From contig VTPC01003416.1 in the NCBI GenBank assembly GCA_011009095.1, positions 165,547 through 229,546 on the forward strand: a stretch of 64,000 bases of DNA. Direction: 5' to 3'. Position 1 is the stretch's first letter. Each line of letters starts with the position of its first letter. This document shows, in pieces, positions 1-13,300 of this stretch. The translations under genes were made by a program, and so were the position numbers. The notes under the pieces are model-generated. The model was not told where the DNA came from, did not search any database, and saw only the letters and a list, made by a program, of their open reading frames with translations. Origin of the DNA: Ignelater luminosus (lineage: Eukaryota; Arthropoda; Insecta; Coleoptera; Elateridae).

Positions 1-859
1 TTTTTTCCTTAAGATATTCTGTATCTCGGGATTGAGTTGAAACTATCAAAGTATGATAACAAGTAACAAGTTTGAGGGGAAGCTTTAGTTTTTTTCCTAC
101 TCCTATTAAGTATTTTATGTCTACGCCCTTTCGTGGGATTGTTACTAGCAAGTGAAGCCTTAGAAAAGTTGAAATGTCTGGATGATTATCAAGTGTAATT
201 TATTGTTCAGGGAGGTACAAGTATTGTTAAGACAGATCGCAAAGCCGTGCTAGTTTATTACAAAGCGGCTTTGTTATAGAGAAATTGAATTTGTTTATTT
301 GACAATTAGTTTACTGTAGGTTACATAAAGAGATTCTTTGATGTTGCTTCACAAAGTTGTATTTAAATAACATTTGTTCTGTAAAAGCTGGTAAAGGTAA
401 AAACGATTAGTTATACGTATGTAAATTTGTTGTTATAACAACATTTTATGGATGGCAAACGTGCAAATGAACAATTACATGTATTTTTAATAATTTTACA
501 CGCTAAATTGCTTTTAGATTTCATCATTTATGTTTATTTTATTAAAACCATTACTAATCATGTTAGTTGAGATTAAAATACATTACAACTGTCATTGGTT
601 TAACTCTTTAAATTCAACCTAACCTAAGATTTCCCAATTTTATTGTATTATTAAATATTAACAGTTTTTTCTTGATGAAATTTCTAGAAATAATTAATCA
701 GTCCGGCTCTGAAAAAATGCTTTCTTGTTAGATATTAAAACCATGCAAATACGAATACTTTCACGAAGAGCGCTTCTGTACAACCGTTATAATACAGGCT
801 TTAATAATAATTCCCATAAGGAAATGTTAAAATAGTATTATTAAAAGAATGCTGCAGTC
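1..859. other. AT-rich upstream flank, no gene seen
   Basis: No open frame, RNA gene or clear repeat is visible. The stretch is AT-rich non-coding DNA lying 5' of the ankyrin gene. Confidence 0.6.
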
Positions 860-1273
860 CAGCTGCACTTTCCCGTTCCCATTTAAAAAGTGACAGAAAC
901 AAACTTTTTGGAGCCGCTGTTTCGGCGCGTTGCGATTGCGCTTCGCGGTTGTTTGCTTCAATCAATAGACGAAGTACGTTATTCGGTGTTTATAGTCTGT
1001 GAGAGTCGAAGCGTTCGCGTTGGCATGTCGCAGCTGAGTGCGCACGCTCAAACATTTCTTAGCGACAAAAAAATTATTCACTCGGTGAACGAGTTTGGTG
1101 AGCTGTGTAACGTAACGAAAATAAAAGGGACAATTTGACGGAAATTGCATGAAATATTTGTGCTGACATAATGTTGTGTATTAATGCGAGGCGTGTAATG
1201 TGATACGTGTACATATTTTCAGTTTGTAATAGTGTGCGTTGTTTTTTTACAATAAAGAAATTCGAATGCCGAA
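860..1273 (+). promoter_or_regulatory. Probable promoter and 5' UTR of the ankyrin gene
   Basis: From about 860 to 1120 the sequence becomes GC- and CpG-rich in an otherwise AT-rich flank, as expected near a transcription start. A good donor (ttg|gtgagc, GT at 1098-1099) and an acceptor (ttttcag ending at 1221) suggest a short 5' UTR intron of about 124 nt. The rest of the 5' UTR would then be 1222-1273, directly before the ATG. No convincing TATA box is seen. A small open frame at 890-1138 overlaps this region and is most likely not a gene. The transcription start is inferred, not seen. Confidence 0.45.
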
Positions 1274-1381
1274 ATGGCTCTGGGCAACGGTAGTGCTACC
1301 GCTAATGGGGGTGTTACCCAGGAAAAAGCCCCCGTGGTCAATGGAACGAACATGGAAACTCTTCCTAGGAGTGGAAAACAG
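1274..1381 (+). CDS. Ank2: Ank2 coding exon 1 (N-terminal leader)
   Basis: Starts at the ATG and encodes 36 residues beginning [13 protein letters not shown] and ending LPRSGKQ. The donor cag|gtaggg follows in phase 0, matching exon 2. The leader is low-complexity and has no signal peptide, as expected for a cytosolic protein. Confidence 0.85.
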
Positions 1382-4300
1382 GTAGGGGTTATATTAATTA
1401 TTAATCGTTCGGTTTTTCTCTTTTTTAACACGTAATACTGACGAGCAACCAACAACGTCAACTTGTATTTTTTTCTAGTAGTGTATTATAATAAAGGTGT
1501 TTATGGTTTTATGCTGTATGATATAAATGGAAGTAATCAGCAGTACCCAAGGTGTTTTGAGGGGTGTTAGGGTCCATTTAACTGATGCGTGACGAAGGGG
1601 CCGATTAGATTATCCTCTGCATTCGTGTGATAACGAAAGAAACATTTTCAGGGGTTTTACGTAGGAAAGGTTTTATGGGAACATATTCGACGTCTCGCTG
1701 CAAAATTGATGACGTTACGCCGTTAAAATTTGTAAAAATAACAATTTTTTCACTTCAATCTAGTCATCTTGCGTTTTAAGCAACCGTTTACAATGGGATC
1801 TAAAATGTTTTGGTTTAATTAACTTGCGCTTTTGTTTATTTACACCCCGCTTTGTTTTGTTTTACCGTGTTTTGTTTAATTGCTGATTAGTCAGTTGTGT
1901 TTTGTTTGATTGTATAACGAGATTTGTTTTGTTACGGCTAAAATGTTTGATAACGGATAATGATAATGATGAAATATAATAATTATTTCTCTTTTTTTGC
2001 GACAAATCGTTAGATTTTCAAATGTTTATTTTTAGATATAAAACCTATGACGAACCCTACTTAATTTATTATTCATTAATGTAGGAGCATTTTTAACGAG
2101 GACTTTTTAACCTGCCCGAATTCACCTAATTACAGACCATTGTAAGTAATTTATTTTTTTCCTTTTTCACGCTCTGCATTAATTCTCGATTTTTATTACT
2201 TTCAATTTATTATTTTCATGCGCAATAAGTCGGTGCATAAATTAATAATAATGAGAGATTTCTTTTTTTTTTGTATTGTATCCGTCATTCATCCCATTCA
2301 TATTCCCCGGAGAACGAGTCTTCTTCATTCATTACTGTTAGATGGATACATACGTGTACGTTATTTTTAATGAGAAATGGCCAAAAGACATAAAAACGAG
2401 TCGGGATAACGTTATATACGATATTTTGTTGGTAATTATGCAAAAATATTATGTAATCTACGCCAATAAACACGAGACTGGACAGACATGAGTATGATGT
2501 CATTTCTATGTAGAATACAAGGTCTCCTTAATTATCTTCCAGTATGTTTATTTATAAGTTGGACTATATAGAGTGGACAATTAGTAATTCATTGGGTGGA
2601 TCTTTTAAGAGCCTTCAAAAAGGTATTAGGTACAATAACTAGCAATTTAATTTTGATTTTTTACTATTCAATTTTTCTTATGATGATTTGTTTAATCCTA
2701 GTTTAACCAAAACTAACTTGACCTAACCTAACAAAAACCTTCCTTTCAAATATGTGACGGGTTCTTCTCTCAAACATGAAAAATAAAAGGTTATCATGTT
2801 TTGACAGGAACTTGAAAGTAAAACCCATTTCAGATTGTAAAATTGAAATATTTATGTTAGCCGTATTGTCAAATTAGCAACAGATAGACTTTATATTTTT
2901 GACTTTTTGAAGAACAATTAACGTCGATACACTAAACAGTATTTCGTTTATCTCGTTTTCTTTTAGGAGGTAAGTGCAGTATGACTCCAAAGAGTTAACG
3001 GGCTTTGCCCTCCAGTAACCTTAAATAGGACGATGATTCAGGCGACAATGCACCTTTTTCAGAGAGCTAAATGTCATGACTGTTCGAGCTGCAGAATATC
3101 TGTCAAAAAACAAAAGACGATCGGCTGTGCCCGGATTGTTTAAAAACCGTTCCCTTACCACACTGCTTATAACGAAGTCCCATTTCGATAGCACCACCCA
3201 TTCTTTAATTATAGGATGTCTGGCAATAAAAACAAAAGACGACAGGTTATGCTCGGATCGTTTAAAAATGATTCCCCTACCACACCTTGCAATCAAAGTC
3301 CCATCCCGATGACACCAGCCGTCCTCAAGATACAGGATATGTGTCAAAAAAAAGAAAACAAAAGACGATGGATGATGCCCGGATCGTTTAAAAGACGTTT
3401 CCCTTCCACGCCTAACAATCAAAGTCCCATCTTCATAGCACCATCCGTTCTCTAATTGTAGCATGTCTACCAATAAAAACAAAAGACGATAAGTTATGCT
3501 CGAGTTTTTTAAAATCGTTCCTCTGCCATACCTTGCAATCAAAGTCCCATCTCGATAATACCAACCGTTCTTAAGATACAGGATCTCTGTCAAAAAAACA
3601 AAAGACGATAGCTTATGTTCGGATCGTTTAAAAACCTTTCTCCCCACCACACCTACCAATCAAAGTCTCTTCTGGCTAGCACCAACCATTCCCGAGATAC
3701 AGCATATCTATCCAAAAAAACAAAAGATTACCGGTTGTACCCGCATCGCTTAAAAGCCATTCGCTTACCACAGCTAACAATCCAAGTCACAACTCGATAG
3801 GATCAGCCGTTCCCGAGATACGGGATATCTGTCTAAAAAAAAAAATGGCGCCCGGATCGTTTAAAATTCGTTCTTTTCCAACACTTAACAATGAAAGTTC
3901 CATCTCGATACCACCAGCGGTTACTACTGGATACCTGTCTAATTAAAAACAAACGACGGTGTGTGGTTCCCGGATTCATTCCCCTACTATACGTAGCAAT
4001 GAAACTCCGATCTTGATAGCACCAGACGTTTTTGAGATACGGAGTATGTGTCTAAACAAACAGAAGATGATGATTTATGCGTTTAAAAGTTGTGTCGATA
4101 GCACCACACGTTTCCGCGGTACAGGGTATCTATCTAAACAAACAAAAAACGAACGGTGATTCCCGAATGGTTTAAGAGTCGTTCCCCTATAGGGTTCAGC
4201 CTTGCCTGAAAAATGTGGAAAATCTGGTAGTCAGGAAAAAAAGTTTGATGGAGAACACGTCATGGAAATGTCATATAAATAAAAATACTGACGACGGTTT

Positions 4301-7300
4301 AAGACGCTAGGCGTCTTAGGATCCTCCATCATGGAATGGATGGAAAACCTTCAGGTTTGTTTAAAGACCGGCTTTGAGCCGACCCTCGTCGCCAATAAAA
4401 ACGATATGATTGATTCTTGAGGTGATTTCTGCTAAATTATAATTGTTTAAAGCTGACTTTAAGAAAAAGCGCTGTTGGTACAAAACATGACTTTAAATTT
4501 TGTAAACAGCTGCAACCCACTGTTGCCAGACGTAACAGCCAAAGTCCCATCTCGATAGCACCAGCCGTTTCTGAGGTAAAGGGTATCTGTCAAACAAACA
4601 AAGGACGATCGGTGGTGCCCGGATTGTTTAAAAGTCCTTCCTCTATCACACCTAACACTGAAAGTCTCATCTCCATAGCATTAGCTTTTTCTTAAGTGGA
4701 GGATATCTGTCAAACAAACAAAAGACAATCGCTTCCGCCCTATCACGCCTGACAAGCAAAGTTTTATCTCGATTGAACCAGCCTTCCTGAGATATGAATA
4801 TCAGTGAAAAAAAAAACAAAAGAATATGATGCTGGGATCGTCTGAAATTCCTTCCCCTACCACTCCCAACAGTTCAAGTCCCAACTCCACAGGAGTGGAA
4901 TATCAGTAAAAAAAAACAAAAGACAGTCTACACACCTACATACATACATACATAGATACATAGATACGATGATGACGGGTGCTACGTCCTTGTACAAGCT
5001 ATCTTTGGTGTCCCCTAGTCGGCTTCGCCCTCAATTAACTTCGATGGCCTCAGTTTGGGCTCCGTTCTCCGTTATCCTTGTTAAGAGAGCTAAATGTCAC
5101 TACGACTCGGTTTACGCCCTTGCACGGGTTACCCCAGGTCGTACTCCGTCTTCCATTATTTCTGTTAAGACAACCAAATGTCACTACGGTTTAGGTTATG
5201 CCCTCGAACGTTCCACCCCAGATTGGACTTCTTCCTCCATTATTCTTATTAAGAGAGCTTAGAGACCCTTAGATTTTTTTTTCAAGAACACTCAGAGGAC
5301 CAAAAAAGAGCCGATGCTATCGTAGAAGATAACAGGTAAATAGCACCACTATCTTATGATAAGTAGAATCAAAAAAGAGTAAATTCTTAGATGTAGACTA
5401 GAATTGTCGGGCTTTAGTTACGATATAGTCTACAGACCAGGAATTGAGAAGACTCCGGTTGATGCGTGTTTTCGCGTTTGTTCTGCGATATTGACTAACA
5501 GTGCTCGTCTTATGACGGGTGGGGTAGTAACGGATATGATTAATGTCAAAAGAATAAATTAAACTTGCGGATGCGAATGTTCAAATTCATGTGGAATTTC
5601 AGCAATAGCGGGTGCGGATAATCGTTGTAACCCTACTTTTGAGTCTGCATGGTTCTTTGTGTCACCCAGGATCGGGAATTACCCGAATTTCCCGTTTTCC
5701 CTCGAAGATATTAAAAGAGTAATAACACCATTTTGTCCAGTTTGTTGTGAAACAAAACCAACGTGTATTCGTAGAATATTCAAAGAGCTCTTGGATCATT
5801 TCGAAAATTTTATACAAATCAATCTGGACTGTTTAGATTTATTCAGTTGTTTACTCCCTGCAAAAAAGGCCAGGTCTGGGGTCTTTCCCCATACGATAAA
5901 TATCCAGAAATTCTGAACTATGAAACGATTGCGGTTTAAAAAATATCCAAAAAAAAATTGATTTGTTATTTATCATTATTTAATCGTCTGCCCTCTATTG
6001 AAGAGTTTATCATCTTAGGTCACCACAAACATTTGAACATCGTACGTCGTATTTATTTTACAGGAACAATAAATATTTCTTCTGATAACACTAAAAAGAT
6101 GCAAATTGTATTTTCTAGCATTCTTTCCATACCGGCAGTATAATTTCTTTTTTCTTTTGTTTCGTAGCTTTCTTTTATTTCCCAAAGCGAATAAATCAAC
6201 AAAAATAGATTCCGCCCGTCAAATGTTGACATAAGTGAAGTATTAACCTAATCTACCTGAGGTTAAACACCCTGAACTCTCAAATATATAAAATTAGAAC
6301 CGCGTTACTATATTTATAAAACGCGACAAGCTCTTTTATACTTGGCATCGACACCCGCAGCATTTACACATCCGTGAAAATTTACGGAAATGCAGCTTTG
6401 TTGGGAAATAATTAGAAAAACATCGAGGTCATGTTAGTTAGAAAACTGTAATAAAACACAAAAAAGAAATAAAGGCTAAAGAATCTCCTTTTCGTCGACT
6501 TTTAATGAATAATAAATGAGTCCACCCAATGAATAGATGAAAGGGATGATGTAATATAATGGTCAACGAGTTTTAGGGTGCAGCGTGTGGGGCAGGGCAG
6601 TGCATAATCACGGCGACGATCCATGATAGTATATCCCACAGGACTGGAAACGGGGACATCGATCCTGCGTCCTGACCTGTTCCCGTTAACCTACTTGTGC
6701 TAACGTCGCCGTCGCTTTCTGTCTCTCTCTCTTTCCTGGCAAAATCAGGCCGGCTGCTGCTACTACTCCTAGTTTGCTTGCTAGCTTGTTTATTCCCAAA
6801 ACGCAGACTCTTAGTCTCTTTTTCTCGCCATCCTCTTGTTTCGAAAAAATGATGATTGATCCCTTCTCGAAATTCGTTAACCTTGTAACCTTTTTTTTAT
6901 CTTCTAACTTAATTTTCACCGAGCCAAATCGAATTAGAATTATTTTCGAATTTTAAAGCGGAGAAAGCCGGGGGATGAAGAAGATGAAAATTAAATTTAC
7001 TTTCTTACCAGGAACACGTTCTTTTAAATAATATGCTGATGAAGCGGCGTCTTGTTTTAAATGTTTTTCTATTTTGGGCACGGGTCGTTCAATTTTCCTG
7101 CCTTCATATTTCATATATGACCCGAATTCAGCGAGCCCTCTTTAACCTCTTTTAAATATTAAACAAACCTCCCTTCCAACTCGGTTTATATTCCTTTCTC
7201 GGTTTAAATATTCGCGTATTATAAGATGTAAAGGTTGAATTATCTAAACCCGCTTAAAAGTTGCGATCTTATAAAATTTTAATCGCTTGAAGGATGGAAA

Positions 7301-10300
7301 ATTAAGCGGATTCTCCGTTCTGTAATCTGGCCTCGTATTATAATAATTATGATGCGTTGTGCGTATGCATTAAAATTGAGTTGTGTGAAAAAGATGATTC
7401 ATATGAATGAGTGACGGACACATGATTATAATATTCCTTCTTGTGGCTTTTATAACCCTTGTAAAAAACTAGCCTTGCTGAAACAGCTGTGTGCCATATT
7501 TTCTGAGGTTGGAATTCGTTTTTATGTACAGTATAGGGTGATTCACACATTTCGTTAACTTAATTTTTTAATTACACATCAAATACAAGATATAATGTTT
7601 AGTTTAGTATTTTCAATGATGATACCATTTGAACAATTGAATTTTCAAGTTTGTCAGTTTCCTAGGAAACAAAAATCTAGACTAATTGAGGTTAGAAATT
7701 AACGTCAGATTTCATTTTTTAAAGAAACAATCGAATTTTGTTGCGATGGAAAAATTTCATTATGACGTTTATTGATTACTGTAAAGGACATTTATGATCA
7801 TGAATGATAATCAAATCGCCGTAATTTAATTTAAAGTTGAAATCAGAATCTGCATAAATCTCAAGAAGAAAGATTAGTGCGGCTGCAAATAAATCAAATT
7901 ACCTCCTAGAGAAATTGAGGTTAAATTGTAATTAGTTCTTAGGTTATGACTTGTCAATCTTAATTCTACACGCCACCCATTATTTTTAACAATGCAACCC
8001 TCCTGCCTCGTACATTTAACTGGAACGGGCTCAAACCTAATATAACCGAACTAAGAGCTTTCCGTTAATGAGATTGTAAAACAACGGAGACATTTATTAG
8101 CATGACTGTTACAATATGATAAATTCTAGTTTTGTATTACTCTTCATTTGTTTCGATATTCGTTCACTAAACTATACTGTACAAGACGGTTAAAATTTAA
8201 AACTCAACTCAGTTTGGCATAAGCTTTTGTTTTACTGCGAAATCGTGGCCTTGAAAAATCTGAAAAAATGAACACTCCAAAAATTTCACTTCGTCTCGTT
8301 TTGGTATCTCCCCCCATTTCTCGACGAAAACGGAAAGAAGGCCCCGGAAGCAGTCGCAGACCTCAAATGTCTCGAGTACCGTCGGTGTGCTTCCTTGTCG
8401 CTTCCCGGGCTCATTTCTGGCCTCAAGCGGCCCACTCGTGAGAGTCATAGTTACTCCTACCGTTTGTTTGGAAAACGAGCTTAAAACCGTCGGGTATGTG
8501 AAGACCTGGAGGAATCTTAACTTAGCCTGAGAGTTGTAGGTACAGGGGAGGTCACAGTTTACACTTGAGAGTCATAGTTTTTTCTCGGAAATTCAGTTTT
8601 CCTTTTCGAGAGTCATAGTTACTCCCTTCGAGTAATCGATATTGTCGGGGTGATGGATACTACTTACTCCACCCTCCACCCAACCTAACAGTTGCTGTTA
8701 CACCAGAGCAGTGTTTTCACTCCTGTCGATTTCCAGCGTGATTTACAGAACTGCCTCTTGTTTTCTACCGAAAATAGAAAATTAAGCTTGCATTTTGTAA
8801 AAACTGCTTTAACCCGAGAGTCATGGGTAGTCTTGAGGAAAGTTACAGTTACTCCCGAGAGTCATAAATTTGCTCTCACGTTCCCGGTTTTCTTCACGAC
8901 GAGCTTTGGACCGGCAGAAAGTAATTTTGGACCATTTGAATCCCATAAGGAAAATGTAAGTCATGAGCGGTATTTAACGGGCGCTAACAAATAAGCTCGA
9001 CATGAGACGAAAAAAGTGAGCTGCTGTGCTTCTTCTCGTTTATAACACTGCCGAAGCGGCAGGTTCTCGCGCGCACGTTTCCAAGACGTAGAGGAATCAG
9101 GCTTGTGGGTACCTACCACCCCATGGCGGGGGTTCATAATTACACTAGAGAGTCATAGTTACTACCGAGAAAATCAGTTTTCTGGTACTCTCGAGCGTTA
9201 AGTCGGTAAGGAAAATGTTCGTCAGGACACTAGTATTTAACGGGTGCTAACGCATAAGTCTGACATGAGACAAAAAGTGGCCTGTTGCGCTATGTCTCTT
9301 TTATGACACTGCCGAAACACGACAGATTCTCCTGCGTGCACGTTTTCCGAGGCCATCGGCGACGTGAAGACGCGGGGGAATCGAAGTTATAGGTACCACT
9401 CCAGAGGGACATAGTTACACCCAAGAGTCATGGATTTTTCCCCAGAAATCTGTTCTTTCTTCTGGGAGTCAGTTATTCTCGCGAGTTTGGTATTCTCGAA
9501 GGCTAAGTGGGTAAGGAAAATGTAGACCAAGAGAGTAGTATTTAACGGGTGCCAACGGATAAGTCCGACACGAGACAATAACTAGTCGTCTGCTGCCCTT
9601 CTCGTTTATAAAACTGCCGAAGCGGCAGGTTCTTTGCGCTTACGTTTCCAAGAGTTGTAGGTACCACCCCAGGGAGTCATAGTTACACCCAGCAGTCATA
9701 ATTTTTCTTAAGAATCCATTCTTTCTTCTGGGAGTTTGATACTCTAGCGTTAAGTCCGTAAGGAAAATGTAGGTCAAGATAATAAAGGGTTTTCCAATAA
9801 GAGGTGTTATTTTGATATTCAAAGAAAAGTGCCATTTTTTAATATAAATGATCGGATGTTTATTTCATTATAAAGAGGAAGGTATGCCGTTAATAGTGGA
9901 AAATAACATCAGGCAAATGACCACCACGACCACGCTTACAGGACAATATCCTTTTCATGAAATTTTCCATAACCAAATCGCAAAGTGGCTGCCCTATGTC
10001 CTCGATAGCCTCACGAATTCCATCTTTGAGGTCTTGAATCGACGCTGGGCTGTTGGCGTAGACCTTCTCTTTCACGTGGCCCCAAAGAAAGAAGTCGCAA
10101 GGTGTTAAATCACAAGATCTCGGTGGCCAATTGTGATCACCTCTTCGAGAGATAACACGGTCCGGAAACTTTTTCCGTAAAAGATCAATGGTTTCGTTGC
10201 TTGTGTGGCACGTAGCGCCGTCTTGTTGAAAGTAAACGTTGTCCAGATCAATACCATCCAATTCCGGCCATAAAAAATCGTTAATCATCTCTCGATAGCG

Positions 10301-13300
10301 CAATCCAGTCACCGTAACTGTTGCTCCAGCCTCATTTTCGAAAAAGTAAGGTCCAATGACTCCGCCGGACCATAAACCGCACCAAACAGTCACACGTTGA
10401 GGATAGAGAGACTTTTCAACAATAACTCTTGGATTTTCTGAGCCCCAGATCCGACAATTTTGCTTGTTGACGAAGCCACCGAGGTGGAAATGGGCCTCAT
10501 CACTCAAGATGATTTTTCGATGGAATTCTGGATCATTTTCATGCATTTCAACGACCCAATCAGCAAGGACACGACGTTGTTGATGATCGGCCGGCTTGAG
10601 TTCTTGTGTTAACTGGACTTTATAAGCCTTAAGACCCAAATCTTTATGCAAAATACGGTGTAATGACGTTTGTGGAATGGCTAATTCCAAAGAACGACGA
10701 GGAATGGACAAACCTGGGTTTTCTTTAACACTTTCGGCTACAACAGCAATATTCTCGGCTGTTCTTGAGCGACGTGCACGGGTTTTATTCTTCACATCAC
10801 TAACTTGTCCCAAGAGCTCGAATTTTTTCACCAATTTCTGTATTGCGGTCCGACAAGGTGCTTCACGGTGACCCAAAAATGTTCGAGTTTTACGAACCGT
10901 CTCTGCCAAATTTTCACCATTTTTATAGTGAATTTTAATAATTTCAATGCGTTGTTGAAGCGTGTATCGTTCCATATTTATTAATGGCGTAGTTTCTACT
11001 TGTCAAATGTCAAAAAATGATAGCTTCAAAAGTGACATCTACCGAAATAGCGGGCTATTCAAAATAACACCTCTTATTGGAAAACCCTTTAGTATCTAAC
11101 GGGTGTTAACGAATAAGCCCGACATGAGACAAAAAAGTGGTCTGCTGCGCTTTCTCCGAGGCGGTTGTCGCAAACGTGAAGACCTGGAGCAATCAGAGAA
11201 AGTGATAGTTTTTTTCCCGGGGATCCATCCTTCCTTCCGAGAATCGTAGTTACTCTGGCTAGCGTTTTCGCCTCTGTCGATTTCCAGCATGATTTACCGA
11301 ACTGCTTCTGTTTCTGTACCGAAAATAAAAATGGAGCTGGCTTTTGTTAAACTGCTTTAAGACTCACAACTATTCCTGAGAGTCGTAGTAGAATTATAGT
11401 TACTCCCGAGAGCAATATGTACTTCCTGGGAGTCGTAGGTATTCCTCGAGATTCACAGTTACTCTCGGCTGTCGGAGTCGGTACGAAAAAGCTTCAGTTT
11501 GATGCAGTATGAAAAAGTTTTTGGTTTGCGGCTAGTAGTAAATGCATCGAATCCCGATAAAGTCATGGCTAACTATTCATTCCTCTGCAAAAGATAAATC
11601 GCACGATGCTTGTCGAATATAGTTCTTGCAAAGTACTATGCGGTGCGTACCCAAATTTAGCTTTAAAGCACTGTTTCAGAACCAGCGTGGCGTATCTATT
11701 CGAGTATGATTTTGCGATTTTTCAACGTTTTTTGGTCGATAGTTTATTGGTACCTCTTTAATTTTACGATGTATAATTTGATCGGCTCGTTTTGAAGAGT
11801 TCACCTTAACAACTACCAGAATGATAAGAGGTCCGTATTTCAATCTCTTGATAGATTAAAAGGAAAATAGGAAAGGGATGATAATGCTAGTTCGAATTTT
11901 ACGAAATTTGAAAACTAGAAAGACGGAAATATTTAAAAGTTTTTCTTTTCCCACTGTAATAGAATAATAGAATTAAACAACGTATTCGAAAGTTAGAGAA
12001 AGAAATAGAAAAAATGAATTTTAAGAAAATGGAGAAAGTTATAATGGCAAAATTGATTTATCCTGACCGATGATGTAAAACATTCTAGATTTTTATTCTT
12101 ATTAAAAACAAACTCGCAATGACGATACAAAACAATTGACTGGCAGTGTGACATTTAAATTTTTGTTTTTTTCGTGCTGCCAACATAATTGTATTGGCTG
12201 CAAAAAATTGTAGAATGTTTATTTCAACAAATGCAAAAATACCAGCATAAAAGTTAACACCCATATTTAAACATGACGTCATCTTCACATTTAACTGTGC
12301 AAGGTAGAAAGAATGAAATTCTAAAAGAAATCTTACGTCATACGTATATAAGAGAACAGGTTGTATCTCGGTATAATTTATTACCTACCGATCGTTACTT
12401 CTCTTTTTTCTTTCTTTCTATAACTCACTCTCACACACTTTTTCCCCTCAAGGAAAAATTCTGTTAAAATATCCAGACTGGATGTAATACGCAGGCAAAA
12501 ATGTAATGGCATTATATCTAGAATTACAACTTTCCCTTTTTTACAACTAATTCCCAATTTAAAATGCAAAAAAGCTTTTTTCTTCCTAATTCAGCACAAA
12601 CATTCCTAATAATAATAATATTAATGACATCAACGGCGAGAACATGTGAACTTTGCGGTTCCTTTCTTGTATGTTTTAACCTTGCGACGATTTTAAATTT
12701 TTATTTTTAGTTTCTTTTGTTTCTAATTTTAACTTTTCGAATAACAATTGAACAACCCAATTAACATTACCCATGCATTAGAAAGATGAACTTAACCGGC
12801 TTATTTTAATACATAATCTCATCCTTTCCACATACTTTCTCCCCCAGTGGTCTCGACAAAAGTGTTATGTTGGCCAAAATATAATGCAGTTATTGTTCCA
12901 CTTTATAAAAAGGCAATTTTCGGGCACCGTTATTCTAGTCTGCCAACTCCTTGAAGATGTTTTTATCAAAGGACAATGACTGTTATTTGCATGTGTGCGT
13001 ATGCATGTTGCACAATACTTACACACATGCACATATGCACTTTCCATACGCCCACCCGCGCAACAACCACATTCTGCACGGTCATCATCTTCAACAGCCA
13101 TCTCTACTTTTCTCGACCTTCTCGTAAAAGTCTGATAAATGTAAATCACAATCAATTTCCAAGGTTCCCTCTCTTATCGAAAACTCATTAAAAATCGAAA
13201 AAACCATTTAAACGTGATTTAATTTCAATGAAACCATTAAAAGAAAGCCAATTGCAAATTCAACGATTACAATACGAATATTGTAATAAAATAATGCAAG

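Larger units (their letters stand above)
9785..11089 (-). mobile_element. Apparently complete mariner-like transposon, 1305 bp
   Basis: The ends are inverted repeats starting aagggttttccaataagagg. They are identical over 31 bp as I read them. A TA dinucleotide flanks each end (9783-9784 and 11090-11091), the expected Tc1/mariner target duplication. One uninterrupted transposase gene lies inside on the minus strand. The element sits in a family-D repeat unit, and another unit at 9519-9550 (gtaaggaaaatgtag ... agtagtatttaacggg) shows the empty site. Identical ends and an open reading frame suggest a recent insertion. Confidence 0.93.

Noticed and set aside
890..1138. Open frame of 82 codons upstream of Ank2
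   Set aside because: Sits in the GC-rich promoter/5' UTR, crosses a good donor site and shows no domain.
3021..3659. Minus-strand open frame of 212 codons with a ~40-residue repeat
   Set aside because: It lies wholly in the 120-bp family-A satellite. The frame is open because the unit is a multiple of three, and other copies break it.
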